Assembly (NCBI GenBank): GCA_029721435.1
Contig: CM056581.1
Location: forward strand, 66,415,712-66,479,711
From: Gymnothorax reevesii
Taxonomy: Eukaryota; Chordata; Actinopteri; Anguilliformes; Muraenidae
DNA length: 64,000 nt
Direction: 5' to 3'
The notes under the pieces are model-generated. The model did not search any database. It worked only from the letters and a program-made list of their open reading frames with translations, and was not told the origin of the DNA. Numbering within the stretch: position 1 is the first letter of the stretch; each line of letters opens with the position of its first letter. Both the position numbers and the translations under genes were made by a program. Of this stretch, positions 35,506-47,791 are shown piece after piece.

Positions 35506-36535
35506 GTGCGGTTCAGTGTGAAGCTGTAGTGGCTCCAGAGCAGACAGTAGATGTTGAAACCAAATTCTGTAAGAAAGAGTATGACCTGTAACTTTGAAAC
35601 TGACCGTTAATTTCAGGTTCAATTCCCCACTAATATAAGGCGGGCTCAGACTACTTGAGTTTTAGGCTCATGTATCCCAAATTCTCCCCTCCCAACAACC
35701 ACAGAAATCTGGCCTGGGACCTTGGTCAGAAATGATCTTCAGCCAAGATTATCTGGTAATGTAAGGAGTTTACAGATCCAGTCTCATTCCTCCCAAACTG
35801 CTCACACACTCAGCAGGGCTGATAATGTCAAACATTTTTGATATTCAGGATTTAGAATGGGAATATTCTGTCAGAAAATAAATTTTAACATCCCATTAGT
35901 GGTTTAAGAGGTGACGGTATCTAACAGCAATGGTAAAACCTTAGCCACTGACAGGCTAGCTGAGTATCAAAAGTTATAAAACCTAATTAAAACTGACCGC
36001 TAAATTCTCTACCCCGGCTGTTGGAGAACAAATTATCTGTGTTGCCCTCTTTCCCTAACCGCTCCCTCAAAATCTTTGTCTTTAAACATGTGCCTTCTGC
36101 CTCCCGATGGTCACCTGAGTTGTGGTGTACAGTAGCTCTTTCAGGCAAGATGACCTTAATCATAAGTTGTAAGGTATGATTTATTGCAAATTTCTAAATG
36201 TGCAGCTTGAGCTTGTTAGCAAATTGAGTGAAAAAATAAGAAAAGTTCATCCTTTTCTGTGAGCTATAACACAATTTCAAATCAGTGAGGACTTTAAATC
36301 TCCTGTAGTCTCAGCCCGGCTCTATGAAGATCAGAAAAGCCATGGCAAGCAAGGTCATGCATGTTGCAGTTCTGGAATCACTGCAGTGGATGTTCATTCA
36401 GCTTGTTTTCTTCATAGCAAATCAACAAATTGCAGACATGACACAAAGCAATTTTTGTTCATTTGCTTAACATTCAGGCTTCATGAAACACACAGCAAAG
36501 AAATTAATTTTAATAAATGGCATATTTTTTCATAA
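35506..36535. other. Unassigned intergenic sequence
   Basis: No coding signal. A GGTTCAATTCC word at 35625 resembles a Pol III B box but no matching A box or cloverleaf was found. Confidence 0.5.
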
Positions 36536-36539
36536 ACAA

Positions 36540-37700
36540 GTAGAGGAAATATATGGCATCACTATAATATGAGGAAAGAAAATTATGGAATCCAGAATTA
36601 ATACTTTGTTGCTCCACCCCGGGCTTTTCTTATGGCCTTAATTCTTGGGAAGCATGGACATCACTAATAAAAACACTCCCGTCAGCATCTGGGCATCCTT
36701 CTGATGAGTCAGCGGTGGTGTCCTGAGGGACCTCCTCCCAGACCTAGATCATGGCATCAGTGAGCTCCTGCACAGTTTGTTGTGGTACTTATTAGCGTTG
36801 GATGCACTGATACATAGCATCCCATAGGAGCTCAATTGGGTTTAGGTCAAAGGAACGAGAGGGGCAATCAATGGCATCAATGCTTTTATCATCCAGGAAG
36901 TGCCTACATGCTGTGACCACATGTGGCCAGGCACTGTCCTGCATCAGGAGGAACCCATGACCCACTGCCCCAGCATAAGTTCACACAATTGCTCAAAGAA
37001 TTTCACCCCAGTGTCTAACAGCAGTCAGGGTAACGTTGGCAATCACATACGGGGCTGTGCAACCCCCTAAGGATTTGCCTCCCCAGACCATTACTGATAC
37101 ACTGCCAAATCAGTCATGCCAGATGATGTTACAGGCAGAACATTCACCACAGTGTCTGCAGACTGTTTCACGCCCATCATATGTGCTCAGTGTGAACCTG
37201 CTCCCATCTGTGAAGATAACGGGGCACTAATGCTGAATCTGCCAATTCTAGTGTTCTCTAGCGAATACCAATCAAGGTGCATGGTGCTGGGCTGTGAGTT
37301 CAGGTCCCACTTGACAACATCGGGCTCTCACGCCACCCTCACAGTCTGTTTCTGACAGTGTGGTCAGAAACATGCGCACAAGTAGCCTGCTGGAGGTCAT
37401 TTAGTTGGGCTCTTCCATTGAAACGGTTGGTGTCCTGGCATCTCCTCCATGCTCGAGACTGCGTTGGGAGACACAGCAAACCTTCTAGCAACTGCACGTA
37501 TAGAAGTGCTGTCCTGGAAAAGCTGGACTACCTGTGTAACCAGACTGGGCTGTAGGTACCACCTCATGCTACCAGTTGTGACAAGGACACTAGCAGAACA
37601 TAAAAACAGAGAAGAATCTGTCTGGCCCTTTTTTGCTATGGAGTACAATAGCTGAATGTACATCTGTGTGGTTTTCCATAATTTATGCCAGGGGTTCCAC
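36540..37700 (-). pseudogene. Tc1/mariner transposase remnant, heavily decayed
   Basis: Minus strand reads LFQDSTSIRAVARRFAVSP (helix-turn-helix, near 37500), then blocks of the catalytic core, ending IDCPSRSFDLNPIELLWDAM (near 36830). Many stops and frameshifts. Confidence 0.8.
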
Positions 37701-37702
37701 AA

Positions 37703-40092
37703 ACCAACTTAACTTCAAAACAGGTTTCATATTGCTGTTGTTTTTCTCTAATTATTTAAATAAATCGCTTAGAACCTGTAATTGTTTGTCATCTCTCACA
37801 AGCTCTCAAAATGTAATGTAAGAGGGCTTAACATGAGTTTGGAAAATAATAACAGTTCATTATTATTATTAACATTATCCTGGGGTGCTGAGATGAAATT
37901 TAGGGGTGCTTGAGCATCCCTATAAAAAGTCTAAATCACAATTTCTTCATTCAGTTTAGTTTTTTTTTACACATTTTCAAGTCGTCCTCCTCTTCTTTCA
38001 CTGAGCGCGCTGTGCATTGCGTCTTCTGCAAGGAACAATACAAACAAAGCAAAAGAGGTCAGTACATGAAATTATTTTACTTTTTCCTCAATTTTTTAAG
38101 CAGTGAAGTCTGAGAATGCAGTTTGGGGGGCAGCTTAAGGCTACTTCAGAGCCCCCTTCAGTGACCGTGTGACACCTATGCCGAAACTTCTCCTCTAAAC
38201 ATTAATCCCAAGAGAGAGGTGTAGGGTTTATCTACCAACTAGGAGCCTGGACAGCACTTCCCCTGCTTGTATAAAATTACATGCTCCCATTGAATACTCC
38301 CATTTTACCAGTGTTATGCCCTCGGGTCCGGGAACGAGGCATAATAGAAACATTAGTAGCTCCTCTCTTTGGTAGGAAAATGTAGGCATAGGTAACTCAC
38401 ATTTCGTGGCATGGCGGCTGTGCACTGTGATGGTGACTGGTTGGAGAAGTCGGGACGATGCCTTGTGTCCTGATTGGGCCGTGGTTGGTCATGGGAGGGG
38501 TGTCCCTTTTAAATGGGCCACGATTAAAGATTTCTAGCGCGATGTGCCAGAGCTCTGAAGTGACGGATGTCGTCACTAAATGCCTGCTTCCAAACAACCC
38601 GCATGCGCCGTATTTTTTTACTTTGTCACCCACTACTGCCGTGCTTAAGGAAATAAGATCACTATATTGAACTCAATAACTAACCAACGCGGAGCTATTC
38701 GCCGGTGGAGCGGCAGCTTGAGCTGGCCCTGGAATGCAGCAGTGCCGTCGCGAGGGGAGGTAAGTCCCGGCTTTCCTTCCAGATTCACCAGTCCAGGCCA
38801 GCCTGCCTCCTTTTATAAGTGAAGTCATATCCCAAGACAGACGTGACCGTGACACCAGTTAAAACAATGATTTAACCCTGACTTCAAAGCCCCTGCCCTG
38901 TTAGTTCTGTTTCAGGTGACCCAATTAATTATTAGGCCCAACAAAGATTTGTGTAATCTTTGTAATATAAAATTAGGGACTTCTGTGTACATAATCATCA
39001 CAGCACCATAAGTGTTGGACAAAAAGAATGCAAATACTGTACCAGGTTCTCAGTCACCTCCTTTCTTAACATCACTGTGAAGCATTTCACTGATCAGGCT
39101 CCTCACATCTTTCTCTGCCAACCCTTGCTTGCATCTCAAGACAGTCTGTACAATGCATAGGACAGATATCTCAACAATAAAATTAGAGTCTCCACTTCAT
39201 TTCAGCTAGCTAATTATATTGGCTTTCGCAGATGCATCCGTATGATGCCTAATTCGCATTGTTTACGTAAATTTCTAATTACAAAAGGCGCAGCGAACTT
39301 GCCATAACTGTGACTTGAAGTAACGCCGTAACGTTACCCCCATAAGGACTATTGTCAAACGTTAGCTACACTTCACAAAAACTAATATTGTAGCGCAGTG
39401 CTAATCAGTGTTGTTGTTTGTGCGGCCAAGTTGCGCGATTGGTTGAGCAAGTATAGCTATCTCTAGCTTTCTTACTTAATTTGTACAGACTGCCGTAAAA
39501 CTTAATTTTCAAAATCGATCAGTGGTTAGAATAATATTAACGTTAATTAACCACGTTTTTCCTAGGCAACAACTTAACTTATGGAAGTTTCAATCGTTTG
39601 CCAGCGTTAGCTACAAGCTAACATTAGCTATCCAAGTTTTTTTCTCCTCCAAATTTAACTTATATTTACAGCAGGTAACGAAGAAAAAAATTAGATTAAC
39701 TAATAATTTTGACATGTTTAGCTGCTGAACTATTTATATCCTACAAAATGGTTAATATCGATAAAGAAGGAAACTTACCTTTAACGTTAACCGACTGAGG
39801 TGTTGAAGGTCCTTAACGGTTAAGAAAAAAAATACGTTATGGATTCACTGTCCTCGAGAGTGAACTTCACTTCCCGCCGCTGCTGCTCCACGATTGATAA
39901 ACTGATTAACCGCAACTTCTTCTTCTTTCTTTCTTCTTTCGTTTTATGGCTGTTGACAATCTTTGTGTGTATTACCGCTAACTGCTGTAAATTCAGGGTA
40001 ACTTTTTAAAATTCATTTTTTCTCAAAAAAAAAAAAAAAAAAACTCCACCTTAACCCGCATTATCAAACAAACGCAATTTCCTATGTATAAT
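37703..40092. other. Unassigned intergenic sequence
   Basis: No gene recognised. 38400-38780 is relatively GC-rich. A GTTAAAG/GTAAGTTTCC donor-like site on the minus strand near 39780 could mark a non-coding exon, for instance an upstream tafazzin 5' UTR exon, but nothing else supports it. A poly-A run lies at 40027-40043. Confidence 0.4.
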
Positions 40093-40305
40093 TTACATAC
40101 TAATCGTTTGACTCCCACCATGTCCTTTCTCTAAAATTCCCTGGATCTCCTCCCCCTTCACGTTGTTTATTTCTAAAATCTCCCTGGCTGCGTACACCAC
40201 CGTGCTTATCCTCTGCATTTTCGATTCTATTTCAATTGCACAGTTAATAACCATTGCGATAAATGCCAAGAACCTTCTTAACCTCAACTTGCCAGCGTTC
40301 GTCAC
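40093..40305 (-). pseudogene. LINE ORF1-like fragment, second copy
   Basis: RRFLAFIAMVINCAIEIESK and then AAREILEINNVKGEEIQGIL match the fragment at 33779-34195 in the opposite orientation. Truncated. Confidence 0.5.
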
Positions 40306-40540
40306 TTAATTACCAACAAGCGACGTGTCCTCAACGTATTGAAAGGGTCTTCAAGTTTGCCAGTATTCGTAACTTAATTACCAACATGCGACGTGTCCTC
40401 GACGTATTGAGAAGGTCGTCAAGTTTGCCAGTATTCGTAACTTAATTACCAGCTGGTGACGTAACCAAATAACCGACAAGCGACTTGTTCACGACGTATT
40501 GAAAAGCTCGTCAAGTAACGTTACTGAATTACCTTCTGAC
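40291..40540. repeat. 68-base tandem repeat, about 3.3 units
   Basis: Units begin GCCAG...TTCGTAACTTAATTACC at 40291, 40359 and 40427 and decay after about 40508. Confidence 0.8.
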
Positions 40541-41130
40541 AACGTTGTCAGACCGTTCTCACATGGTCGGTCATTAACTTACCAAATGAGCACGAATAGT
40601 TACGTCGCCAGTTCGTCGTGTGTTAGCTGGGGTTGTCACAGGGCGGCCATCTTGGGACAGGGCTGCTCGATCACTCATAACATTACAGCCAATGGAGCAC
40701 GGACTTTGAAATAACTGTAAATTGCTCAACTCTCCCAAATTCTGGACTGATTTTCAAACAAGCGGCTTGGTTTGTCGGATAAACATCAGAGATGTAGTTA
40801 TTTAACTGCATACTTAAGAATAATTAAAACCATTGAATTCGGTATAAAAAGTACATTAAGGTTTGTAATAACCCAATCCGTTTGTAAATCCATCAAGAAT
40901 TCAGCGAGTTACGAGTATTTAAGTGAGTAAATCACCCACCTAACCTCCGACTACAGCACAGCGCACCAGAGCAGTCCCCTGTCCTAAGATGGCCGACCAG
41001 TGACGACGCTGCCGACTCTGCCTTGAGCCATTTAGTGTTTATATATATCTATGGAATCCAAGTCTGAATTCCAATCCGCCCCCTTAGGCAGTGGGCCAAG
41101 CAAAGCTAGCTGCTTTAGTTCTTCATTTAG
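40541..41130. other. Unassigned intergenic sequence
   Basis: Contains no motif I recognise. Confidence 0.5.
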
Positions 41131-41132
41131 TA

Positions 41133-41819
41133 CAGTGGCTCCAATAAGTATTTGTACACTACTTGAAAATTCGACTACATAACAGCTTTTGTATATTCGG
41201 CAAAATGCTTGCTATTGTGTGTAAAAGTGATTAAAATATTTGATAATCAATATGTTTTAAACAAATATTTAATGTCAAAATGGCATATTTGGTCAGAAAG
41301 GCGATTATCTGACTCAATTAGTATCTGTACAGTTCCACATGGTTGACTCACTTGGTCTGATTTGGTGAAGCGTGACCATACTGGACACTCCCTCTGTACA
41401 CAGACTGGCCTATGTAAATGGCCTGACCATGCCCATAATTTATTCCTGTGATATATGGCTAAGACAGGCGAGATACCACGTCGAATGTGGGAGCAAATCA
41501 TTCAGCTACATAAAGAAGGTCAAAGCACCAGAAAAATTGGAACTCGGCTATCGTTACGCCACACGACCGTGCAGTACATCATCAAGAAGTACAAACAGTC
41601 TGAACGCATAGCCAATGCAGCCAGGAAAGGACGTCCCAGGAAGACCAGCCAGCGCACTGACCGGTACATCTCCCTGCTGGTACAGAGGGAGAGACAGTCC
41701 TCGGCCTCCAGTCTTGCCACCAAAGTGGAGGAAGCAACTGGAAGCCATGTTTGTGCCCAGGCCATCCGTAACCGGCTCCATGAAGTACAGTAGTGTACAA
41801 ATACTTATTGGAGCCACTG
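41133..41819 (+). mobile_element. Internally deleted Tc1 element
   Basis: TA lies at 41131-41132 and 41820-41821. The ends CAGTGGCTCCAATAAGTATT and the complement are inverted. At 687 bases it is less than half a normal Tc1; the catalytic half of the gene is missing and the open frame runs almost into the right end. Confidence 0.93.
41455..41793 (+). CDS. Tc1 DNA-binding domain only (112 residues)
   Basis: Open from TTG/ATG-type start (ATG at 41455) to TAG at 41791. Residues 1-55 hold the paired-type first helix-turn-helix (MWEQIIQLHKEGQSTRKIGT, then TTVQYIIKKY), then GRPRKTSQRTDR, an AT-hook/nuclear-signal-like link, then a second helix-turn-helix ending IRNRLHEV. No DDE residues follow. 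A protein of this kind could bind related ends without cutting; that is inference. Confidence 0.75.
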   Translation: MAKTGEIPRRMWEQIIQLHKEGQSTRKIGTRLSLRHTTVQYIIKKYKQSERIANAARKGRPRKTSQRTDRYISLLVQRERQSSASSLATKVEEATGSHVCAQAIRNRLHEVQ

Positions 41820-41929
41820 TATATTTCATACAGAATTGTTCATAAGTTAAGAAATTGCCATTCGTGTCCATCAAGTCAACTATAGACCATATATTCCTCT
41901 CATACCAATCTTCCAAAAATAAGGATTTA

Positions 41930-42018
41930 CAGTGGCTCCAATAAGTATTTGTACACTACTGTACTTCATGGAGCCGGTTACGGATGGCCTGGATGGCCTG
42001 GGCACAAACATGGCTTCC
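41930..42018. repeat. End fragment of a related Tc1 copy
   Basis: Starts CAGTGGCTCCAATAAGTATT and continues as the reverse complement of the right end of 41133-41819 for about 90 bases, with an internal 9-base duplication (GGATGGCCT). Confidence 0.8.
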
Positions 42019-42769
42019 AGTTGATTTACTCAATCAATTATTTATTGATTTACATTTTTATCCTTCTTTTCCGTTCAGAGCTGTCCCAACTTTTAAGTGA
42101 AAATGTAATTAATGGGGTGTTTGCATCAGATGCCACATGCATGCAGCACTCCATCTTTCCACAGACGCCTTCATGTGCAAAAATAAACGTGAACAAACAA
42201 GAAACAAAGAAGCTATTTGACAGGACCCCAGACAGTCCTGTCAGAGGATCTGTCAAGGATGACGTGATGCCCGAGGATGCTGGCCTCAAGTGGTGCAATC
42301 AACAATTAGGTGTATAGATTGGTTGTATTACTAATAGCTTGTGATGAAAAACTTAACGGTAATATTACAATGCAGTTTACACTGTATGTTCCATACAATT
42401 GACTATCAAAAGGATAACCATCAAGTCGTCCAAGCCAAACTCCAAGGTAATCAATTCCTCGTCATTTAGCGACAATTATACTATGGTTAATGTGGTATGA
42501 ATGAGACACAGATGGTATGAACACCAATTCAAATTTTATTTAAATTATTTGGCATTGTAGGTTAAATACACTTTCATGTAATGAACGCACGTAAGAATAC
42601 GAGATTGTGCACTTTACGTGGATGAATAATAGCGTGCATTTTCGAAACTTTAAAGTAGCCCTGCAAAGTTAGGGATTGATTATTTAGAAGCCTACATTAT
42701 ACCTTTAAGCACGTTTTTGGAGAAAACATCAATATGCTCATTTGAAGTCTTTTAAAAGCCGGCATGTCA
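42019..42769. other. Unassigned intergenic sequence
   Basis: No coding or repeat signal that I can name. Confidence 0.5.
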
Positions 42770-44130
42770 GCCTTTTCCATTGTAAACTTCTATATTTATT
42801 TTTGGGAGATTTTTGTTGTCAAAAATGGACAGTTTGTCCAGACTCATTTACCCAGCTTTCTCCTTACCCATCTCAGCAAGAATAATTAAAAAAATAAATT
42901 CTGTAAATTTTAAGTTCATATGGAGAAATAGATGTCAACATATAAGAAAGACAGATATGGTCAAAAGTTAAGAAGAGGGAGGGTTGAATGTGATTGATTT
43001 TGACATTATGAACGGGGTTTTGAAATTGAAATGGTTGAAATCTTTCCTTACAAACAGAGATTCTTTTTGGTTCATTGTCCCAAGGGTGGCCTTTTATTGT
43101 GGACAGTCTAAGGTACACCTGTGCACTAATCATGGTGTCTGATGAGCATCTTGGCACACCTGTGAGGTGGGATGGATTGTCTCAGCAAAGCAAAAGTGCT
43201 CACTATCACACATTTAGACAGATTTGTGAACAATGTTTGAGAGAAATGGTAACATTGTGTATTCTGGAATGAATTTTATATCTTTGAGTCAATCTCATGA
43301 CAAATGGGAGCAAAAACAAAAGTGTTGCGTTTATATTTTTGTTGAGTGTATGTTACAACATGAGGATTTTTGTGTTAAATACCATCTTCAATGTCATGTT
43401 AAACATTATGAAAGGATTGTAAAAGCCATACCAATCTCTCTGAGGTCCATGGTTAGTGAAGACATTAAGTACTCTCGGTCTCACCTGAACTTCGACAGCT
43501 CTGCATTGGAGAAGTGGATTTTTATGACACCAAATTTACCAACAAAACAATCAGAGATATTTTGCTAAAAGAATTTTACCCTAACCCAGTTAAAAGAATG
43601 TATATTCTCAAGGAATTTGGAGCAGAAAAAATTAAAAAAAAAAAATGAAAAAGAATTATGTTTCATTTCCGCTCCCTCCTAAAGTAAAAGAGATCAACTT
43701 CAAAATTTTAAATGAAATTTACCCAACTAACAAATATCTAAGACTAAGATTTAATTTTGATCTGAATAATTGTGTTTTCTGTGAAGAGGAAATTGAAAGT
43801 TTGGAACATCTTTTCTTTTATTGTGATTCAGTGAAATCCTTTTGGAGTGAGATGCAGAGCTGGCTACAATCCAAGGAAATTGAGTTACCTTTAACAGTGA
43901 AAACAATTTTTTTTTTTTATGTTTTTGTTGATAATAAGAATGTAGACTTAGTTCTCAACAATCTGTTGCTATGTACCAAGTTCTTCATCCATAAATGTAG
44001 GTTTTTTAAAACCAAACCGTATTTAACCCATTGGAGGAATGAGTTTAAACTCTGGAGTAAATCACTGAGTCTTGTTAAAGAAAAGAAAGCCCTTACGCTA
44101 TTCTGTCTATTGGAAACATTTAAGCTATGA
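42770..44130 (+). pseudogene. L1-like LINE ORF2 C-terminal region
   Basis: The upstream block reads SLSRLIYPAFSLPISARIIK then NFKFIWRNR and EEGGLNVIDFDIMNG. After a Tc1-end insertion (43085-43348) comes LSIFH-type text, and 43645-44130 is an open 161-residue block with INFKILNEIYPTNKYLRLRF and a C-x2-C...H...C zinc-type pattern (NNCVFCEEEIESLEHLFFYC). These are the post-RT region and zf-RVT of L1-clade elements. There are stops and an insertion. Confidence 0.85.
43085..43348. mobile_element. End of a Tc1 element inserted in the L1
   Basis: Text from AAGGGTGGCCTTTTATTGTGG to TGTTGCGTTTATATTTTTGT then TGAGTG and TA is the right-terminal region of a very common vertebrate Tc1-like family. Only about 265 bases are present. 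Confidence 0.75.
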
Positions 44131-44191
44131 GATGGCCCCTGTGTTTTGTTTTGTTTTTTTTGTACATGTTTTGTTTTATTTTTGTTTAATG

Positions 44192-44198
<7 letters not shown>

Positions 44199-44246
<48 letters not shown>
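44199..44246. repeat. (TA)n microsatellite
   Basis: About 24 TA units with two interruptions. Confidence 0.95.
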
Positions 44247-44715
44247 GAATATGTATATCATATTTAGACTCAGACCTTATGTCTTATGCTGTTTTTGCTC
44301 AATTTAAGGCAGAATGAATGTATATTTCACTGATTCTTGAGAATTTGCCAAAAACATGTCTCACCAAGAAAAATGCTTATTCTGTTAGAAATTAATTACA
44401 TTTCCACAAAAAACATGAATCAAATTTATAATCAGAGGGTTTTATATACACATATGTAACAGGCTTTTATTGGTGGACTTTCAATTTTAATAATTTTATG
44501 ACATTATGCCGGCCTATTGCCTTCAAAATCAGCTGTCCCCCGATGGGAGCTCATCATTTCAATTTGATTTAAAAAACTAAAAGTAAATATAAAATTTAAT
44601 AATAACCTTACCAGATTAAAGAGTTTATTGTTATATGTATTAAAAACTACAAAAAGTAATTTTGAAAAAAATAAACTATCATTTTTTGATTGTTCAAAAT
44701 GTGTCCCTGACCTCC

Positions 44716-45934
44716 TGTCACTACTGTCAGATTTTTTGTTAAATCAATAAAATCAGGCAAGTACAAAGTCCACTACATTCCCAAGGACCCCCTTTTTCAA
44801 ACCTTCTCTTCTTCTTCATGGTTCAAGATCACTCAAGCTCCTGCAAGTTTGCCATTTTCTCTAAAACCTGTACGTATTCTTTCAAACTGCTACTGTTGCC
44901 ACCAAAACACGTCACCACCATATCTTTTGTGTATAGAAAAAAAAATAAAATTATAACATAAATGTTTAATATTTAAGAAGATGTCTGTGACAGCTAGCAA
45001 CAGAGTGAAAACAAGATGGCTAATGTGGACAACCTCTGCATAGCATGGAAAAAAGTAGATTTTTGTCACTACCGTCAGATGTCACTACCGTCAGACTTTC
45101 TGCCATATTTAACTTTCTCTTTATGGAACAAATACCAGAAACATGAAACTTGGATAGTGTATAGAAGCAAGTGTAGATTATTTTATTATTGTTGTATTGT
45201 TTTCTCATAATGAATCAATAGACAGCTATTAATGTTTCAACCGCTGTTAGCAAATGAGAGCACACTGTCATTGCAAAAAATGCATGGTGAAGAAGTGGGG
45301 TGTGTTTGGATGGTCCGTGAAGCTGCCCAGTTAGTCCAACCCACACTAGAAGTTTGTGTGTTTCTAGATTGGACCTAGATTGTCAATCTGTACCCCCTTC
45401 CAGTAAATTGCATGCTAATTTGTCCAGTATTGATCGATTTACAGACCAACGTGTGTAGGTCCTGTTAACCTGATTCAAAAAATTAATTGAGGTTTATGGA
45501 CCTGCAAATTTGGATATGCAGGACCTGCATGTCAGTCTCTAAATCGGTCAATACAGGATCAATTTGGACTAAACTCACTGGAAGGGTGTACAAAGGCCTC
45601 CAATAGGACTATATGTTCAATATACAGTTTATATGCACTAGATGGCAGTTTACAATCTTAAGTTATGATTTAAACATTATTTTCCATTGGTAATCGATTA
45701 TTCTTGACTGTGATTTGATTATTTTGTTGCTTGATTGTTCCATATGTTGCCAATCAAATGTGTATCACAGTGATCATACTTGTTCTTTGTTTTGCAAATT
45801 GTTAAATAAAGTTGTAAAACAAAAAAAGCAGTGAATGGTGGTTTTTATTTTGGAATTGTATGTGATTATGAGGCCACTGTCACTACCATCAGATTTGTGT
45901 CACCACCGTCAGGTCTAATGTCACCAACGTCAGA
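44716..45934. repeat. Scattered 16-base repeat TGTCACTACCGTCAGA
   Basis: Copies at 44716, 45064, 45080, 45879, 45898 and 45919 differ by 0-3 bases; two are directly adjacent. No gene surrounds them. They may be binding sites or subterminal repeats of an unrecognised element. Confidence 0.65.
45385..45600. repeat. Imperfect inverted repeat (MITE-like)
   Basis: Arms at about 45388-45470 and 45520-45597 are imperfect inverted copies (CCCCTTCCAGT...TTGTCCAGTATTGATCGATTT). It lies between copies of the 16-base repeat. Confidence 0.55.
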
Positions 45935-46116
45935 GGGACTTTCATTTGTTTTAAATACATATGTTTGTAATTTGTTACTTCAGTGCTCCTGGGCTATTAA
46001 AGTAACATTCTATTTTATAAGAGAAATGTTTTTAAATAAAAAAAAACCATTATTGACATGTTTAAGTGAAAAGTAAATGTTGCATTATGCAAGATCTTAG
46101 AGGAGTACACTTGAAA

Positions 46117-46117
<1 letters not shown>

Positions 46118-46175
<58 letters not shown>

Positions 46176-46185
46176 GATATATATA
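46118..46185. repeat. Compound (TC)n(TA)n(CA)n microsatellite
   Basis: TC, TA, CA and TA runs in succession, immediately left of the Tc1 insertion, which used a TA inside it. Confidence 0.95.
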
Positions 46186-46187
46186 TA

Positions 46188-47791
46188 CAGTTGGAAGCAG
46201 AATTATTGAACCCCCAAGCAAATGTTGCTAATTGGGTAAAACTAGTGATAAAAATTCAGTTTCAATCATTGCAGAAATTAAAGACAACTGATTAAAATAA
46301 TCCGTTGTATTGAAAAAAGGTATTTTTTTCAAAACTTATAAACATTATTTAATAATACTAAATCTTCCACCTGCAGAATTATTGAACCCCCCTCCCCACA
46401 GTGACCTCCAAACATAAAAAATTGTTTTTACTCAATATCTGACCTTTTCTAAACATTGCCAACCTTAATTGATTGATTGATTGATTGATTGACTGACTCA
46501 GAATTAATCCTTGCCCTATTTAAGCGACTGTCCTCCTTAAGCTCACACTAACACCATGCCTAAGTCAAGAGAGCTGTCATTAGAGTTTAGAAAAGAAATC
46601 ATTGAATTCCACAAGAAGGGGAAAGGGTATAAGACCATTGCAAAGACATTAGATGTACCTAGAGATACAGTTGCAAACATCATTCGCAAGTTCAAGGCCA
46701 AGGGTACTGTGGCAAACTTACCAGGACGTGGGACAAAAAGGAAGATTACCCCTGCTACTGCCAGATGGCTTGGGAGACAAGTGAATAAAAACCCCAGACT
46801 AACTGCCAAGGACCTGCAGGAAGACCTGGTGAGAGCGGGTACTGATGTTTCTCTTGCTACAGTACGGTGCACACTGCACAAGCAAGGACTACATGCCAGG
46901 ATCCCTCGACGTACACCACTCCTAACCTCAAAGCACAAGAAAAGTCGACTCCAGTATGCCAAAACCCACCTGGATAAGCCTCACAAGTTCTGGGATTCTG
47001 TTTTATGGACGGATGAGACTAAACTTGAACTCTTTGGCCCAATGGATCAGCGCTATGTCTGGAGGAAGAAAAATGAAGCCTTTGCAGAGAAGAACACCCT
47101 ACCCACAGTGAAGCATGGGGGAGGCTCAGTGATGCTGTGGGGATGTTGTGCTTCCTCAGGCACGGGAAATCTCCAACGTGTAGAAGGGAAGATGGATTCT
47201 TTTAAGTACCAGGAAATTTTGGAGAAGAATGTGATGCCCTCAGTGAGAGAGCTTAGGCTTGGGCGTAACTGGTGGCTCCAGCAAGATAACGACCCAAAAC
47301 ACCGGTCAAAGTCCACCCGAGCCTGGTTCAAGAAGAGGTCCTGGAAGGTGTTGGAATGGCCCTCCCAATCACCTGACCTGAACCCCATTGAGAATCTCTG
47401 GTGGGACTCGAAGAAGGCGGTTGTGGGGCGCAAGCCAGGAAACTTGACAGAGCTTGAAGCCTTTGCAAAAGAAGAGTGGGCCAGGATCCCCAAGGAACGT
47501 TGCCAGATGTTAATTTCTACCTATCAGACCCGTCTCAAGCAGGTTATTGATGCCAAAGGATGTGCCATTAAATATTAGAGACAGTCACTGTAAGGGGTTC
47601 AATATTTCTGCAAGTCTGATAATCAGTTATTGTTGTGTAGTTCTTCTTTTTTCCTAAAACTTGTTGTTTTATGAGCTTGAATAAAGTATTTGATCCATTT
47701 CTGAGTATTTAGCATCATTAAAAGTCCTTTATTGTCATACAGTTTTGTGAATCACAGAATTTGCTCGGGGGTTCAATAATTCTGCTTTCAA

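Noticed and set aside
35615..35640. GGTTCAATTCC resembling a tRNA/SINE B box
   Set aside because: No A box at the right distance and no cloverleaf could be drawn.
39760..39800. Donor-like site that could end a non-coding first exon of tafazzin
   Set aside because: One splice-like word is not enough; no promoter or partner acceptor can be shown from sequence alone.
43917..44261. Minus-strand frame rich in Ile/Tyr over a (TA)n run
   Set aside because: Translation of a microsatellite running into antisense L1 sequence.
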